Positions 1 through 7,296 of a DNA stretch of 9,693 bases are shown piece after piece. Position numbers and translations under genes: made by a program. Under the pieces are notes generated by a model. That model was given only the letters and a program-made list of their open reading frames with translations. It ran no database searches and was not told where the DNA came from. Origin of the DNA: Chloroflexota bacterium (GTDB taxonomy: Bacteria > Chloroflexota > UBA6077); contig JAJYNT010000021.1 of assembly GCA_021786215.1 (NCBI GenBank), positions 1-9,693 on the forward strand, given 5' to 3'. Position 1 is the first letter of the stretch. Each line of letters begins with the position of its first letter.

Positions 1-1226
1 CACTGGGAGGACATCCTGCCTTGATGCTGTCGGCCGCGATCGCCCTGCCCGAGAACGTCGATGAGGTTGCTTTCGCCGGCCTGCTCATGGGCAAGCCTTA
101 CCCCATGGTGGGGGCCAAGACCCTCTCCATGGTCGTGCCCGCCAACGCTGAGTTCATAATCGAGGGTACGGTTCCGCCCAACGAGCGGAGGATCGAGGGA
201 CCGTTTGGTGATCACTTCGGCTACTACTCTCGGCAGGCCCCTTTCCCCGTTTTCCACATCCGGCGGATCACCCGCCGTCGCAACGCTGTGTATCCGGCCA
301 CCGTGGTGGGGAAGCCACCGCAGGAGGACAAGTATATCGGCGACGCGACCCAGGAGATGGTGGGACCGCTGATGAGGCTGTTGCGGCCGGAGCTGGTCTC
401 CCTCTGGGCCTACTACGAGGCCGGGTTCCACAACCTGTTGGTAGCTTCGGTGAGGGTTCGCTATCGGAGGGAGGCGATCAAGACCGGACTGGCCCTGCTG
501 AGCGAGAGCCAGCTGGCCCTGACCAAGGTTGTGATCCTGGTGGATGCCGACGTCAACCCCAGGGACTTCGACGCGGTGCTTTCCGCTCTGCGGCGCAACT
601 TCGATCCTGAGCGGGACCTCACCGTGATCCCCCGTGCGCCGCTGGACACCCTGGACTTCTCCAGCTTCCGTATGCACCTGGGTTCCAAGATGATCGTGGA
701 CGCTACCTCTCCGGTGGATGAGGACGTGGTTGAGAGGGGCGTGGGAAATTCGGGGGAAGGAGATGCCTCGGCCCTCACCCTGACCCTCTCCCAAAGGGAG
801 AGGGAGGAGCTGGTTTCCCAGAGGGAGAGGGGGAGTCAGGTCGACCTCGGGCTTCTCGATTCCCGCATCCTGGGCCGGCGGCTGCTCGGGGGGGCGTTGC
901 TTGTGGTCCAGATCTCCTCGGGCGGTCGAGAGCTGTGCGAGCGGATCCTGCAGGCAGGGGTTCCCGAAGGAGTGAAGATCGTCGCGGTGGTCTCCCGGGA
1001 CGTGGATCTGGACGACCGAGAGGCGGTGCTGTGGGGTATCTTCACCAGGTTCGACCCTGCCCGAGACGTGGTCTTTGCCCGGGCCGAGTTGCGGGGGATT
1101 TGGCCAATCTACCACGGACCCATGGGGATCGATGCCACCTTCAAGGAGGGCTATCCGGATCCACTGGAGATGCCCGAGGAGGTGCGGCTGCGGGTATCCC
1201 GGCGATGGGGGGAGTACTTCAGCTGA
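1..1226 (+). CDS. mqnL: UbiD-family menaquinone biosynthesis decarboxylase (MqnL-like), 5' end outside the window
   Basis: Prenylated-FMN-dependent decarboxylase, probably removing the carboxylate from the (prenylated) 1,4-dihydroxy-6-naphthoate ring in menaquinone assembly. The frame is open from base 3 and reads LGGHPALMLSAA, a conserved UbiD stretch, so the TTG/ATG near base 21 is internal and the N-terminal part lies upstream. Visible family marks are AEFIIEG, then EGPFGDHFGYYS, whose Glu (codon 195-197) and Asp (codon 210-212) match the two acidic catalytic positions of UbiD/Fdc1. The catalytic Arg should lie upstream of the window. The C-terminal half has two related units: VVILVDADVNPRDFD...MIVDAT (about 528-707) and IVAVVSRDVDLDDRE...MGIDATFKEG (about 981-1154). 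Classical UbiD has one; the long SCO4490/H. pylori menaquinone type is longer, which fits mqnL. Between them lies a palindromic repeat read in frame (separate entry). The stop overlaps the next start by one base (TGATG). The family is sure; the substrate is inferred from neighbours. Confidence 0.88.
   Translation, partial: LGGHPALMLSAAIALPENVDEVAFAGLLMGKPYPMVGAKTLSMVVPANAEFIIEGTVPPNERRIEGPFGDHFGYYSRQAPFPVFHIRRITRRRNAVYPATVVGKPPQEDKYIGDATQEMVGPLMRLLRPELVSLWAYYEAGFHNLLVASVRVRYRREAIKTGLALLSESQLALTKVVILVDADVNPRDFDAVLSALRRNFDPERDLTVIPRAPLDTLDFSSFRMHLGSKMIVDATSPVDEDVVERGVGNSGEGDASALTLTLSQREREELVSQRERGSQVDLGLLDSRILGRRLLGGALLVVQISSGGRELCERILQAGVPEGVKIVAVVSRDVDLDDREAVLWGIFTRFDPARDVVFARAELRGIWPIYHGPMGIDATFKEGYPDPLEMPEEVRLRVSRRWGEYFS
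772..840. repeat. REP/MITE-like palindromic element inside the UbiD-like gene
   Basis: The perfect inverted repeat CCCTCTCCC (784-792) / GGGAGAGGG (796-804) has a 3-base loop. A second GGGAGAGGG lies at 823-831, so the left arm can also pair over a larger loop. CCTGAC (779-784) and GTCAGG (834-839) form outer arms. The CCCTCACCC...CCCTCTCCC pattern is a dispersed repeat normally seen between genes in many high-GC bacteria. Here it is read as LTLTLSQRERE in frame and forms a polar, non-conserved linker between two conserved units of the decarboxylase. The exact ends of the element cannot be fixed without other copies. Confidence 0.7.
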
Positions 1227-2077
1227 TGGCTGAACGCTTACGTTTGTTGCTCGATTCCATCAAGTTCGAGCACTCCATCTTCGCTCTGCCCTTCGCCTAT
1301 CTGGGAATGGTGCTGGCGGGCCGGGGTTTCCCCTCCTGGGAGAAGATACTCTGGATCACCGTGGCCATGGTGGGCGCACGCACCCTGGCCATGGCTTCCA
1401 ATCGAGTCGTGGATGCCCATTACGACGCCCTCAATCCCCGGACGGCCGGCCGGGCGATCCCCAAGGGACTCCTCTCCCGTATCGACATGGTGGTGATGTC
1501 GGCGGTGGGCCTCGTCGCCATGTTCTTCGCCGCGTGGATGCTCAATCCACTCTGCTTTCAGTTGGCTCCGCTGGCGGTGGTGGTGCTGGTGGGATACTCC
1601 TGGACGAAGCGATTTACCTGGATGTCCCATGCCGTTCTGGGTCTGGCTGATGGCCTCGCCCCGGCGGGGGGATGGATCGCCGTGTCCGCGTCCATGGATC
1701 TGCCGGCGATACTGTTGACCCTGGCGGTGGCTCTTTGGATTGGGGGCTTCGATCTGATCTACGCCTGCCAGGACGTCGACTTCGATCGCCGCTTCCAGCT
1801 TCACTCCGTGCCCGCCCGTTTCGGTGTTGCCACCGCTCTCTGGGCCTCGGCGGTGACCCACGCCCTCACGGTGCTGGTGCTGGCCCTGGTGGGTGCGATC
1901 CTGGGTCTCGGGATCCTCTACTGGGTCGGCCTGCTGCTGGCGACGGCCCTGCTCATTTACGAGCATTACCTCGTGAGACCCGACGACCTCTCCAAGCTGA
2001 GTGTTGCCTTCTTTAACCTCAACGGCTACGTGGCGGTCATAGTCTTCGTGTTCACGGTAGGTGGGCTGTATGTGTAG
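1226..2077 (+). CDS. mqnP: UbiA-family polyprenyltransferase (MqnP-like)
   Basis: Integral membrane prenyltransferase of 283 residues that joins a polyprenyl chain to an aromatic acid, here probably 1,4-dihydroxy-6-naphthoate. The first Asp-rich motif is NRVVDAHYDALNPRT (N59, D63, D67), the polyprenyl-diphosphate/Mg2+ site. The second is QDVDFDRR (D183, D187). Hydrophobic segments near residues 17-31, 41-57, 87-105, 113-126, 136-153, 161-180, 204-229, 231-245 and 264-282 fit the family's eight- or nine-helix fold. The start ATG overlaps the upstream stop (TGATG). The frame stays open upstream to about 935, but that stretch lies over the decarboxylase and is not coding. The UbiA type, not MenA, together with UbiD and UbiX, argues for the futalosine route. 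A 4-hydroxybenzoate transferase for ubiquinone is the alternative, less likely in this apparent lineage. Confidence 0.9.
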   Translation: MAERLRLLLDSIKFEHSIFALPFAYLGMVLAGRGFPSWEKILWITVAMVGARTLAMASNRVVDAHYDALNPRTAGRAIPKGLLSRIDMVVMSAVGLVAMFFAAWMLNPLCFQLAPLAVVVLVGYSWTKRFTWMSHAVLGLADGLAPAGGWIAVSASMDLPAILLTLAVALWIGGFDLIYACQDVDFDRRFQLHSVPARFGVATALWASAVTHALTVLVLALVGAILGLGILYWVGLLLATALLIYEHYLVRPDDLSKLSVAFFNLNGYVAVIVFVFTVGGLYV

Positions 2078-2651
2078 CGAATCCCGGCTCCCCGTGGTCG
2101 TGGGGATCTCCGGCGCAAGTGGCGCGATGCTGGCGAGGCAAACGATCCTGCGGCTGGGGAAGGCCGGATACCCCATCGTGGCCACTTGCTCTCGAGCAGG
2201 GCAGCGAGTGTGGCGGGAAGAGATGGATGAGCCGTTCGAATCCTTCGTTCAGCGTTGCCGGGCCGATTTCGCTCTGGAGGCACTGGATGTGGAGGACATC
2301 GGCGCCAGCATCGCGAGTGGCCGGCGGCTCACCCTGGGGATGCTGGTGGTGCCCTGCTCCATGGATACCCTCTCCGCCATTGCCACCGGCCGTTCGACCA
2401 ACCTGCTGGAGCGGGCGGCCGATGTGACGCTGAAGGAGGGACGTACCTTGACGTTGGTCCCTCGCGAGAGTCCCCTGTCGGCGATTCATCTGGAAAACCT
2501 GTGGAAGCTGGCCCAGTTGGGTGTTCGAATAGTTCTCCCTGTGCCTGCCTTCTATCGGCGGCCCTCGTCGCTGGAGGAGGTGGTGGATGACGTGGCCTGC
2601 AGGGCCATCGGAACTTTGGGTATTCAGAATTTGTCGGAGGAGTTGGAGTGA
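2070..2651 (+). CDS. ubiX: UbiX-family flavin prenyltransferase (MqnM type)
   Basis: Makes prenylated FMN from FMN and dimethylallyl phosphate, the cofactor of the UbiD-type enzyme two genes upstream. The protein has 193 residues, about the usual length. It carries GISGASG (12-18), SMDTLSAIATG (97-107) and the block from ERAAD through PRESPLS to PAFY. Against Pseudomonas UbiX from memory, R115, K122, R132/E133, Y162 and R178 match the phosphate and active-site residues R122, K129, R139/E140, Y169 and R185 at a constant offset. G124 replaces the usual Arg in LKERR, a small departure outside the catalytic set. The ATG at 2070 was chosen because AGGTGGG (2059-2065) sits just upstream; a GTG at 2061 falls inside that site. 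It overlaps the mqnP stop by 8 bases, so translation is probably coupled. Confidence 0.93.
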   Translation: MCSESRLPVVVGISGASGAMLARQTILRLGKAGYPIVATCSRAGQRVWREEMDEPFESFVQRCRADFALEALDVEDIGASIASGRRLTLGMLVVPCSMDTLSAIATGRSTNLLERAADVTLKEGRTLTLVPRESPLSAIHLENLWKLAQLGVRIVLPVPAFYRRPSSLEEVVDDVACRAIGTLGIQNLSEELE

Positions 2652-3610
2652 GTGCGCGGTATCTGTACCTGGCCCTGGCAGTCTTGATCCCTGGCATAGC
2701 GTTGCTGGGTTGTGGACAACCCTCTCCCGCGGCTAGGGAGCCTCTGTCCCTGAAGGTGGGTGTCTTGCCAATCGTCGACGCGCTGCCCATGTACGTTGCG
2801 GAGCAGGAGGGCTACTTCAAGGCGCAGAACGTCCATGTGGATCTGCAGCTATTCCCCAGTGCCCTGGAGCGGGACTCCGCCTTCGTGGCTGGTCAGATCG
2901 ACGGCGAGTTGAACGATCCCATCTCTGCTGGACTGCTGAACAAGGATGGGGAGAAGGCAAAGATCGTTCGTATGGCCTACAAGGGCAATCCCTCCATGGC
3001 GATGATGGTGGTGCTGGCCTCACCTACCTCCAAGATCGCCTCCCCTAAGGATCTGAAGGGGGTGCCCATCGGCATCTCCAAGAACAGTATTATCGAGTAC
3101 GCCACCGACCGGCTCCTGGAGGGTGCCGGCCTTGCGCCCTCGGAGATCGAGGAGACCGAGGTAACCAAGATACCGGTGCGGGCGGAGATGCTGGACAAAG
3201 GGCAGCTTCAGGCTGCCACCTTGCCCGAGCCCTTGGCCTCTCTGGCCGAGCAGCAGGGAGCCCGCCGGATCATCGACGACAGCAAGACCGGCATAGGCCA
3301 ATCGGAGATCACCTTCCGTCAGGATGTGGTGACCAAGAACCCGGAGGCGATCCGGCGCTTCCTGGCGGCCTACGAACAGGGGGTCACGGCGATCAACAGC
3401 TCACCCAACAAGTACCGCGATCTGATGGTGGACAAGGCCAAGGTGCCGGACTCCCTGAAGAGCAGCTTCAAGGTGCCTCAGTTTTCCAAGGGGCAGTTGC
3501 CGGCCCGCGCGAAGATCGACGACGTGATGAAATGGATGGTGGAGAAAAAGCTGCTGAAGCAGCCGATCCCCTACGACAAGATGGTCGCCGGGGGCTTTCT
3601 GCCCAAGTGA
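2648..3610 (+). CDS. ABC importer substrate-binding lipoprotein, NitT/TauT/SsuA (NMT1/THI5-like) family
   Basis: Solute-binding component of an importer, anchored outside the membrane. The 320 residues begin with a lipoprotein signal peptide: YLYLALAVLIPGIALLGC, lipobox LLGC with acylated C22. The mature part starts LKVGVLPIVDALPMYVAEQE (36-54), the N-terminal strand and helix of the NMT1/THI5-like fold, followed by a GQIDG turn (82-86), DLKGVPIGIS (135-144) and LPEPLASLAEQQG (192-204), all typical of SsuA/TauA/NrtA relatives. The GTG start overlaps the ubiX stop (GTGA), with AGGAG at 2638-2642. The next two genes supply the ATPase and permease. Relatives bind nitrate, taurine, sulfonates, thiamine precursors or riboflavin, so the ligand cannot be read from sequence. 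MqnA and MqnD share the fold, but the lipobox and ABC partners mark this as a true transport protein. Confidence 0.9.
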   Translation: MSARYLYLALAVLIPGIALLGCGQPSPAAREPLSLKVGVLPIVDALPMYVAEQEGYFKAQNVHVDLQLFPSALERDSAFVAGQIDGELNDPISAGLLNKDGEKAKIVRMAYKGNPSMAMMVVLASPTSKIASPKDLKGVPIGISKNSIIEYATDRLLEGAGLAPSEIEETEVTKIPVRAEMLDKGQLQAATLPEPLASLAEQQGARRIIDDSKTGIGQSEITFRQDVVTKNPEAIRRFLAAYEQGVTAINSSPNKYRDLMVDKAKVPDSLKSSFKVPQFSKGQLPARAKIDDVMKWMVEKKLLKQPIPYDKMVAGGFLPK

Positions 3611-3620
3611 AAAGCGGGAC

Positions 3621-4406
3621 ATGATTGAAGTTCGGGACCTCTCGTTCGGCTATGCCAGGCCGGACGAGATCTACAAACAGTTCAATTGGGCCGTGGCTTC
3701 GGGGGAATCCTGGGTGGTGCTGGGACCCTCGGGCTGCGGCAAGACCACCCTGGTGTACCTCTTGGCCGGCCTCAGGCGTGCCAGCGCTGGCTCGGTGTGG
3801 CTCGAGGGCAGCGAGGTTGTGGCCCCACGAACCTCCACAGGGCTGATCCTCCAGGATCACGGCCTGCTGCCCTGGGCTAAGGCCCGGGATAACGTCGCCC
3901 TGGGGCTGAAGATCCGCCGTCAGCCCGAGGCCGAGAGAGAAACGAAGGTGCGCTACTGGCTGGAGAGGCTCGGCATAGACTCCGTGGGCGGCAAGTACCC
4001 GGGGCAGCTCTCGGGTGGACAACGGCAGCGGGTAGCCATAGCCCGTACCCTTGCGCTGGAGCCCTCCCTGCTGCTGATGGACGAGCCCTTCTCCTCCCTG
4101 GACTCCACGACCCGGGAGGACCTTCAGGAGCTGGTGGCCCAACTATCCTCTGACGGCGGCATGACCACGGTGCTTGTGACCCACGACATCCAGGAGGCGG
4201 TTTTCCTGGGCAAGAAGATCTTGATAGTTGGGCGCGCGCCGATCAGCTCATATCTGGTGGTTGAGAACCCCGAGGCACGCCGACCGGGCTATCGCCAAAG
4301 CACGGCCTTCTTCGAACGATGCGCGGAGGTGCGGACTGTCACCGCGGAGTTGACGAACCATGGCACGTCGCCGGAGCCGGCATTCGCTCGAAGCCAAACA
4401 GGATAG
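3621..4406 (+). CDS. ABC importer ATP-binding protein, NitT/TauT family
   Basis: Cytoplasmic ATPase that drives the importer encoded on both sides. All nucleotide-binding motifs are intact in 261 residues: Walker A GPSGCGKTT (35-43), Q-loop Gln78 in LILQDHGLLPW, signature LSGGQRQR (130-137), Walker B LLLMDEPF (150-157), D-loop SSLD (158-161) and switch His188 in VTHDIQEAV. The LLPW segment after the Q-loop is typical of the SsuB/TauB/NrtD group. The last 45 residues or so are polar and poorly conserved. The ATG lies 10 bases after the binding-protein stop; its ribosome site is weak (GCGGGA), so translation may depend on the upstream gene. Confidence 0.94.
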   Translation: MIEVRDLSFGYARPDEIYKQFNWAVASGESWVVLGPSGCGKTTLVYLLAGLRRASAGSVWLEGSEVVAPRTSTGLILQDHGLLPWAKARDNVALGLKIRRQPEAERETKVRYWLERLGIDSVGGKYPGQLSGGQRQRVAIARTLALEPSLLLMDEPFSSLDSTTREDLQELVAQLSSDGGMTTVLVTHDIQEAVFLGKKILIVGRAPISSYLVVENPEARRPGYRQSTAFFERCAEVRTVTAELTNHGTSPEPAFARSQTG

Positions 4407-4424
4407 ACTGGATGTAGAGGCACC

Positions 4425-5165
4425 ATGAAGGCTAAGCAAATCCTGCTGGCCGCTGCTCTGATCGCCGTTCTCTGGCAGTTGGCCGCCATGGTGGTGAATG
4501 CGTCCGTGCTGCCGGGGCCGGGGAGCGCTGTGGTGGCGCTGGTGTACAGCCTTCCCCGCGGTCTGGCTTACCATTTCATGGTGAGCGGCTACCGATTGGT
4601 GTTGAGCATGGTCATCGCTACCCTACTTGCGACACCGCTGGGCTTGGCCATCGGCCAGAGCCCCCGATGGAACGACCTGATGTCGCCGATGATATTCCTC
4701 ACATACCCGGTGCCGAAAATCGTCTTTCTGCCCATCATCATGTTGTTTCTTGGAACAGGCGATAGCTCCAAGGTGTTCATGATCTCGTTGATCCTTTTCT
4801 TTCAGATCCTGGTTGTGGTGCGGGATGCCTGCCTTGCGGTGCGGCCCGAACTGGTCCAGTCGGTGCGCTCCCTGGGCGCAAATCGGTTGGATCTGCTTCG
4901 CTTCGTCTACCTGCCGGCCTGTCTTCCTTCGGTTCTGACGGCGCTGCGGGTCAGCACCGGCACCGCCATCGCCGTGCTGTTTCTGGCGGAGACCTTCGCT
5001 ACTCAGTCGGGTCTCGCCTACTTCATCACCGTCGAGGCCTGGGGGAGGATGGACTATCCTGAGATGTACGCCGGGGTGATCGCCATGGCCGTCCTGGGGC
5101 TGGTCACCTACCTGTTCCTGGACCGGCTGGAGCGGAGGGTATGTGAGTGGATGGTAGTGAAATGA
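4425..5165 (+). CDS. ABC importer permease, NitT/TauT (SsuC-like) family
   Basis: Membrane component of the importer, 246 residues with a BPD_transp_1 domain. Hydrophobic spans lie near residues 6-26, 55-77, 95-110, 116-132, 180-190 and 216-233. The EAA loop that contacts the ATPase is visible as VRSLGANRLDLLRFVYLPA (147-165), with its conserved Gly followed by a hydrophobic-Pro step. GPGSAVVALV near the N-terminus is the usual 'P.P..v...l' entry motif of SsuC/TauC proteins. AGAGG at 4416-4420 precedes the ATG by 4 bases, and the gene follows the ATPase stop by 18 bases. Together with the two upstream genes it makes a complete importer. Confidence 0.92.
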   Translation: MKAKQILLAAALIAVLWQLAAMVVNASVLPGPGSAVVALVYSLPRGLAYHFMVSGYRLVLSMVIATLLATPLGLAIGQSPRWNDLMSPMIFLTYPVPKIVFLPIIMLFLGTGDSSKVFMISLILFFQILVVVRDACLAVRPELVQSVRSLGANRLDLLRFVYLPACLPSVLTALRVSTGTAIAVLFLAETFATQSGLAYFITVEAWGRMDYPEMYAGVIAMAVLGLVTYLFLDRLERRVCEWMVVK

Positions 5166-5854
5166 TGGACAAGCCCGCACGCGTGCGGGCGATGTTCGCC
5201 CGCATCGTGCCACATTACGACCGAATGAACCGGCTGATGACGGGCGGGATGGACGTGCGCTGGCGCCGTCTTGCGGTTGAGATGAGCTGTCCCCAGGGGA
5301 CAAGGGCTCTCGACATCGCCACCGGTACCGGCGACCTGGCGCGGGAGATGATCCGTCGAGGGGCTCGTGAGGTTGTCGGTGTGGACTTCTGCGGTCCAAT
5401 GCTGGAGGCTGCCACGCGGAAGCTGTCGGATCTGCGACCCGCCGTGCAGTTGGTGGCTGGAGATGCCCTGGCGCTCCCCTTCGCCGACGGCAGCTTCGAT
5501 CGTGTGGTCAACGGATTTCTGCTCCGCAACGTGGCCGATCTACCCCTTGCCTTGAGGGAGATGTCCAGGGTGCTGAGGCCTGGAGGGCTGGTGGTGTGCC
5601 TGGAGATCACTCATCCCCCATCCAGGCTGTTCGGTGCGCTGTTCCAGCGCTATTTCTACGGTTTCGTTCCACGACTCGGGGCGTTGGTGTCCGGGGATGC
5701 TCAGGCCTATTCCTACCTCCCCAACTCCCTCACCACCTTTCCCGGTGCCCCAAGGCTGGCCGCGATGATGCGCGAAGCCGGGTTTGCTCGGGTCAACTTC
5801 CACTATCTCTCCTTCGGAGCCATGGCAATTCACGTCGGAATGAAGGAAAATTAA
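5147..5854 (+). CDS. ubiE: UbiE/MenG quinone C-methyltransferase
   Basis: SAM-dependent methyltransferase that turns demethylmenaquinol into menaquinol, the last step of the pathway. Signatures in the 235 residues are HYDRMNRLM (23-31), SAM motif I ALDIATGTGDLAREM (54-68), acidic VGVD (77-80), GFLLRNVADLPLAL (123-136), RVLRPGGLVVCLE (141-153) and AQAYSYLPNSLTTFPG (185-200), the last being specific to UbiE/MenG. Start choice: GTG 5147 has GGAGGG (5134-5139) at 7 bases. ATG 5162 forms an ATGA overlap with the permease stop but has a poor ribosome site, and ATG 5165 is also possible. The alternatives shorten the protein by 5 or 6 non-conserved residues. Overlap with the permease supports one transcript for the quinone and transport genes. 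Confidence 0.94.
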   Translation: MDGSEMMDKPARVRAMFARIVPHYDRMNRLMTGGMDVRWRRLAVEMSCPQGTRALDIATGTGDLAREMIRRGAREVVGVDFCGPMLEAATRKLSDLRPAVQLVAGDALALPFADGSFDRVVNGFLLRNVADLPLALREMSRVLRPGGLVVCLEITHPPSRLFGALFQRYFYGFVPRLGALVSGDAQAYSYLPNSLTTFPGAPRLAAMMREAGFARVNFHYLSFGAMAIHVGMKEN

Positions 5855-5880
5855 CCCCCGCGTGATCATTTGTAGGGGGT
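5854..5880 (+). promoter_or_regulatory. Possible hairpin covering the ribosome binding site of the downstream dehydrogenase
   Basis: ACCCCC (5854-5859) can pair with GGGGGT (5875-5880) over a 15-base loop that contains TGATCA. The right arm is the only purine-rich stretch upstream of ATG 5888, so folding would hide the ribosome binding site. There is no U-run, so it does not look like an intrinsic terminator. The stem is short, and its use as a control element is inferred. Confidence 0.3.
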
Positions 5881-5887
5881 GTCCGCC

Positions 5888-6655
5888 ATGGATCTGGGCC
5901 TCAAAGGCAAGGTGGCTATCGTGACCGGTTCGAGTCGTGGCATCGGGCGAGCCATAGCCCTCACGCTGGCCGAGGAGGGCTGCCGTGTGGCCGTCTCCGC
6001 ACGCCACGAGGAAGCGCTGCAAGAGGTAGCCGAGGCGGCGCGCGCACGGAGCGCCGAACTGCTGGCGGTGCCGGCCGACCTGACTCGTGCGGAGGGGGTG
6101 GATCGGTTGGTCCGCGAAGTCGTGGCCGCGTTCGGTTGGGTGGACATCCTGGTGAACAACCTGGGAGGCAGCCGTGGTGGCCAGTTCACCGAGACCTCTG
6201 ATGAGGAGTTCCGGGAGACCATGGAGCTAAACCTCTTCCCTGCCATACGCTGTTCGCGGGCAGTGGTGCCTCTGATGCAGCAGCAGGGGGGTGGGTCGAT
6301 AGTGAACATAGCTTCCATTTGGGGACGAGAGGCGGGCGGAAAGATCGCATACAATGTGGCCAAGTCCGCCGAGATCAGCCTGTCCAAGCAGATGGCCCGT
6401 GAACTAGCCTCTTTCCGAATACGGGTCAACAGCGTGGCCCCCGGCTCGATCCTGTTCCCCGGCGGCTCTTGGGACCGACGAAAGCAGGCCGACCCTGCCG
6501 GCATGGCGGAGTTCGAGCGGCGGGAGTTGCCCTGGGGTTTCGGCCGGCCCGAGGACGTCGCCAACGTGGTGGCGTTCCTGGTCTCCGAGCGAGCCCACCA
6601 CGTCTCCGGTGCCTGCTGGGTGGTCGACGGGACCCAATCCCTCTCCAATATCTAA
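5888..6655 (+). CDS. Short-chain dehydrogenase/reductase (SDR, FabG-like)
   Basis: NAD(P)-dependent oxidoreductase of 255 residues with a classical SDR fold. The cofactor site is TGSSRGIG (13-20), with VSAR (36-39) after the second strand; an Arg there often goes with NADP(H). NNLGG (90-94) replaces the usual NNAG. The catalytic Ser143 (NIASIWG) and YNVAK (Y155, K159) are intact, and VNSVAPGSI (180-188) and the C-terminal SGACWVVDGT (240-249) are typical. ATG 5888 is preferred, 8 bases after GGGGG; an in-frame GTG at 5879 overlaps that site. It lies 33 bases after ubiE and may be the last gene of the operon. The substrate is unknown: FabG-type ketoacyl reduction, sugar-alcohol oxidation and a quinone-related ketone are all possible. 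Confidence 0.88.
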   Translation: MDLGLKGKVAIVTGSSRGIGRAIALTLAEEGCRVAVSARHEEALQEVAEAARARSAELLAVPADLTRAEGVDRLVREVVAAFGWVDILVNNLGGSRGGQFTETSDEEFRETMELNLFPAIRCSRAVVPLMQQQGGGSIVNIASIWGREAGGKIAYNVAKSAEISLSKQMARELASFRIRVNSVAPGSILFPGGSWDRRKQADPAGMAEFERRELPWGFGRPEDVANVVAFLVSERAHHVSGACWVVDGTQSLSNI

Positions 6656-6794
6656 GGGCACGGTTCAGTTCAGGATTACGGCAATCCGACTGATGCCTGA
6701 TTGTCCCACTGCCGGCGATGCCCATGGAGAGAAAGTTGGCACGATTACTGGAACATTGCCCCATATCTCATCCCAGAAAGGACGGTCGAGAGGA

Positions 6795-7265
6795 GTGCTG
6801 GGTCACAAGCGGGTTGTTTTCATTGTTACTTTGCTGGGGATCGTGCTGCTTTCCGCCTGCTCGGGTCTCAGCTCTTCCTCTCCGACTAGCGCACCTACTG
6901 AGGTGGCTGGGATGCGGCCGACCGTACCCGTCGGTACCCCTACTCCCACTCCATCGGGGCCTGCCGGTCCCACCGGGCAGTTGGTCATCACGGGTCAGGT
7001 GAGAAAGGTGGATGCCGCCACGCGCGTCATCACCTTCGTGGAGCCGGTACACGGGCTCGAGACGGTGACTCTCACCGACAAGACTCAGATCGAGGATGCC
7101 GATGGCAGCCAGAAGACGTTCCAAGATATCAAGCCGGGGGTCGTAGTTCAGGTGGCAGGAACGGCCAGTAGCTCCGGCTCGGTGCTGGCCAGCCTGTTTC
7201 GGATACTCACCGTTCCGAGTCCGATCCCTCAGCAGTCTTCGGAATCGCGCCTGGCCCCCAGATAA
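6795..7265 (+). CDS. Small lipoprotein with a DUF5666-like domain
   Basis: Exported lipoprotein of 156 residues with no known function. The signal peptide is MLGHKRVVFIVTLLGIVLLS followed by AC, a lipobox LSAC with C22. Residues 23-60 are a Ser/Thr/Pro-rich linker (TPTPTPSGPAGPTG) that would hold the domain away from the membrane. The core, 62-141, reads as short beta strands: LVITGQVRKVDAATRVITF, then a TVTLTDKTQI step and IKPGVVVQVAGTA. This resembles the OB-like DUF5666 pattern of 'G.v..vd...i.v.....v.v...T.i......dikpG..V.v.G'. The GTG start is chosen for the signal peptide; the ribosome site is not ideal (AAAGGA 12 bases upstream, AGGAG touching the start). The frame is open upstream to 6609, but that part overlaps the dehydrogenase and lacks coding character. 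Confidence 0.72.
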   Translation: MLGHKRVVFIVTLLGIVLLSACSGLSSSSPTSAPTEVAGMRPTVPVGTPTPTPSGPAGPTGQLVITGQVRKVDAATRVITFVEPVHGLETVTLTDKTQIEDADGSQKTFQDIKPGVVVQVAGTASSSGSVLASLFRILTVPSPIPQQSSESRLAPR

Positions 7266-7296
7266 CACATAACCTTGACGTGCAGTCCGCACCATG

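Noticed and set aside
935..1225. Upstream extension of the prenyltransferase frame
   Set aside because: It overlaps conserved UbiD-like coding sequence in another frame, is Arg/Gly-rich, and the ATG at 1226 gives the normal UbiA N-terminus.
1238..2185. Long minus-strand open frame of 315 codons opposite the prenyltransferase
   Set aside because: It is His-, Gln- and Gly-rich with no family motif and lies fully opposite a gene with clear UbiA motifs; long antisense frames are expected at this GC content.
6609..6794. Upstream extension of the DUF5666-like lipoprotein
   Set aside because: It would place about 60 residues before a clear lipoprotein signal peptide and overlap the dehydrogenase gene.
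6656..6794. Possible promoter or terminator between the SDR and the lipoprotein gene
   Set aside because: Only a 5-base stem (GGATT 6673-6677 / AATCC 6683-6687) and a poor -35/-10 pair around TTGGCA 6736-6741 are visible; neither is convincing.
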